A DNA stretch of 64,000 bases from DATBGS01 sp036557885 (GTDB taxonomy: Bacteria > Chloroflexota > Ktedonobacteria > Ktedonobacterales > DATBGS01): assembly GCA_036557885.1 (NCBI GenBank), contig DATBGS010000005.1:67317-131316 (forward strand). The letters run 5' to 3'. Below, piece after piece: positions 63,428-64,000 of this stretch. The notes under the pieces were generated by a model. The model was not told where the DNA came from, made no database searches, and was given only the letters and a program-made list of their open reading frames with translations. Position numbers and translations under genes: made by a program. The number at the start of each line of letters is the position of its first letter. Position 1 is the first letter of the stretch.

Positions 63428-64000
63428 ATGATGCATGAGGAGGAACAGCCTTTTCCCTCGAATGAGGATGAACCTGAGCCGGGCGCGCGCCACAGCCCTG
63501 GAAAGAGCCATCCCAGGCCGCCCGTCATTGGCGCGCGCATGCGGGCAGCGCGTCTTGCTGCTGGCCTAACGCAGCGAGAACTTGCGGGAGGACTTTTTTC
63601 TGCCAGCTATATTTCTGCCCTGGAACGGGGCGCGGTGATTCCTTCGTTCCAGGCGCTCGGCAAGCTGGCTAACCGATTGGGCGTCACTATTTCGGCGTTG
63701 CTGGGCGAGAGCGAACTCGGACTGAGCGCGCTTGTCGCAAACCGGACCCCGAAGGAGATCATTGCTGAAATCGAGCGCTCGGAGCGAGAGGAAGCCACCG
63801 GGATTCCCTTTGGCAGGGTAGAAGCTCTGCTCCATGAAGCCCAGCCGCTCGAAGCGCTGCAACTGCTCGGTGGCAAAGGCGACCCGCCCGGCAGATTGAC
63901 GCCCTTCGAGCGCGTGCAGTGGTGCTGGCTGGCGAGTTGGGCCTGCTCGCTGGCTGGGAAGCCTGCTCCGGCCATCCGCCTGGCGCAGCAAGGGCTGGAG
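63428..64000 (+). CDS. XRE-family helix-turn-helix regulator, N-terminal part (runs off the right edge)
   Basis: 191 codons are visible with no stop. After an acidic, Pro-rich N-terminus (MMHEEEQPFPSNEDEPEPG), a Cro/C1-type HTH spans about 38-95: ARMRAARLAAGLTQRELAGG, SASYISALERGAVIPSFQAL and LANRLGVTISALLG. The remainder is helical (ERSEREEATG, EALLHEAQPLEALQLL, VQWCWLASWACSLAGKPAPA) and looks like the start of a TPR array, as in RapA/Rgg-like sensors. ATG 63428 and ATG 63431 are both possible starts. Confidence 0.88.
   Translation, partial: MMHEEEQPFPSNEDEPEPGARHSPGKSHPRPPVIGARMRAARLAAGLTQRELAGGLFSASYISALERGAVIPSFQALGKLANRLGVTISALLGESELGLSALVANRTPKEIIAEIERSEREEATGIPFGRVEALLHEAQPLEALQLLGGKGDPPGRLTPFERVQWCWLASWACSLAGKPAPAIRLAQQGLE

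Noticed and set aside
1..64000. tRNA, rRNA and insertion sequences
   Set aside because: No cloverleaf with a T-loop motif, rRNA-like stretch or transposase was recognised in the intergenic regions by eye. A covariance-model scan would be decisive.

Overview
This is 64 kb of bacterial chromosome, GC-rich and almost fully coding, with 46 protein genes supported (one cut at each edge) and no rRNA, tRNA, CRISPR array or insertion sequence seen. The gene mix best fits a Chloroflexota genome, probably of the Ktedonobacteria type: Ser/Thr kinases with an FRD catalytic loop and a zinc-ribbon head, LLM/F420-type oxidoreductases, hydantoinase-type HyuA/HyuB, GH15 glucodextranase-like and GH35 enzymes, and a large multi-domain histidine kinase. 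Actinobacteria share many of these families, so the assignment is an inference.

Layout. 1-5.8 kb: the N-terminal part of a Ser/Thr kinase, a PAS/PAS/GAF histidine kinase, and a Na+/H+ antiporter fused to a rhodanese domain whose catalytic cysteine codon is an in-frame TGA. 5.9-10.4 kb: a PLP aldolase/racemase-fold enzyme, a sugar-lactone oxidase and GTP-type PEP carboxykinase. 10.5-19.4 kb: a galactoside module of LacI regulator with a consensus promoter and perfect operators, ABC sugar importer, GH35 beta-galactosidase, an unrecognised protein and galactokinase. 19.5-26.8 kb: MsrB, a zinc-ribbon MoCo-sulfurase-like cysteine desulfurase, an M20 peptidase, a CPA2 antiporter and a PLP decarboxylase.

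27-36.2 kb: a transmembrane Ser/Thr kinase whose extracellular part is a D-Ala-D-Ala carboxypeptidase-like domain, then a UroD-family protein, a cupin and a zinc dehydrogenase. On the other strand lie an asymmetric heterodimeric ABC exporter and a DUF3800 protein. 36.3-46.2 kb: a polytopic GT-C-like protein, a MetE-like enzyme, a YmdB-like phosphodiesterase, an LLM oxidoreductase, alpha-glucan phosphorylase, a 45-residue membrane protein, a coiled-coil protein, and an overlapping MBL/Nudix pair preceded by seven 19-bp tandem repeats.

46.3-53.7 kb is one long minus-strand catabolic run: SDR, HyuA, HyuB, TPP-dependent decarboxylase, zinc alcohol dehydrogenase. 54-64 kb: a large secreted GH15 glucoamylase/glucodextranase, a CGNR/ABATE regulator divergent from an LLM oxidoreductase with overlapping promoters, a membrane-anchored protein with a GAF protein, a nitronate monooxygenase, and the start of an XRE regulator.

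Carbohydrate use is the main theme: external alpha-glucan cleavage (GH15), galactoside import and hydrolysis, glycogen phosphorolysis and gluconeogenesis (PEPCK). Several gene pairs are closed by long perfect hairpins without a clear U-tract. The most unusual items are the TGA codon at the rhodanese active site, the kinase-carboxypeptidase fusion, the dyad-containing repeat array and the small membrane protein.
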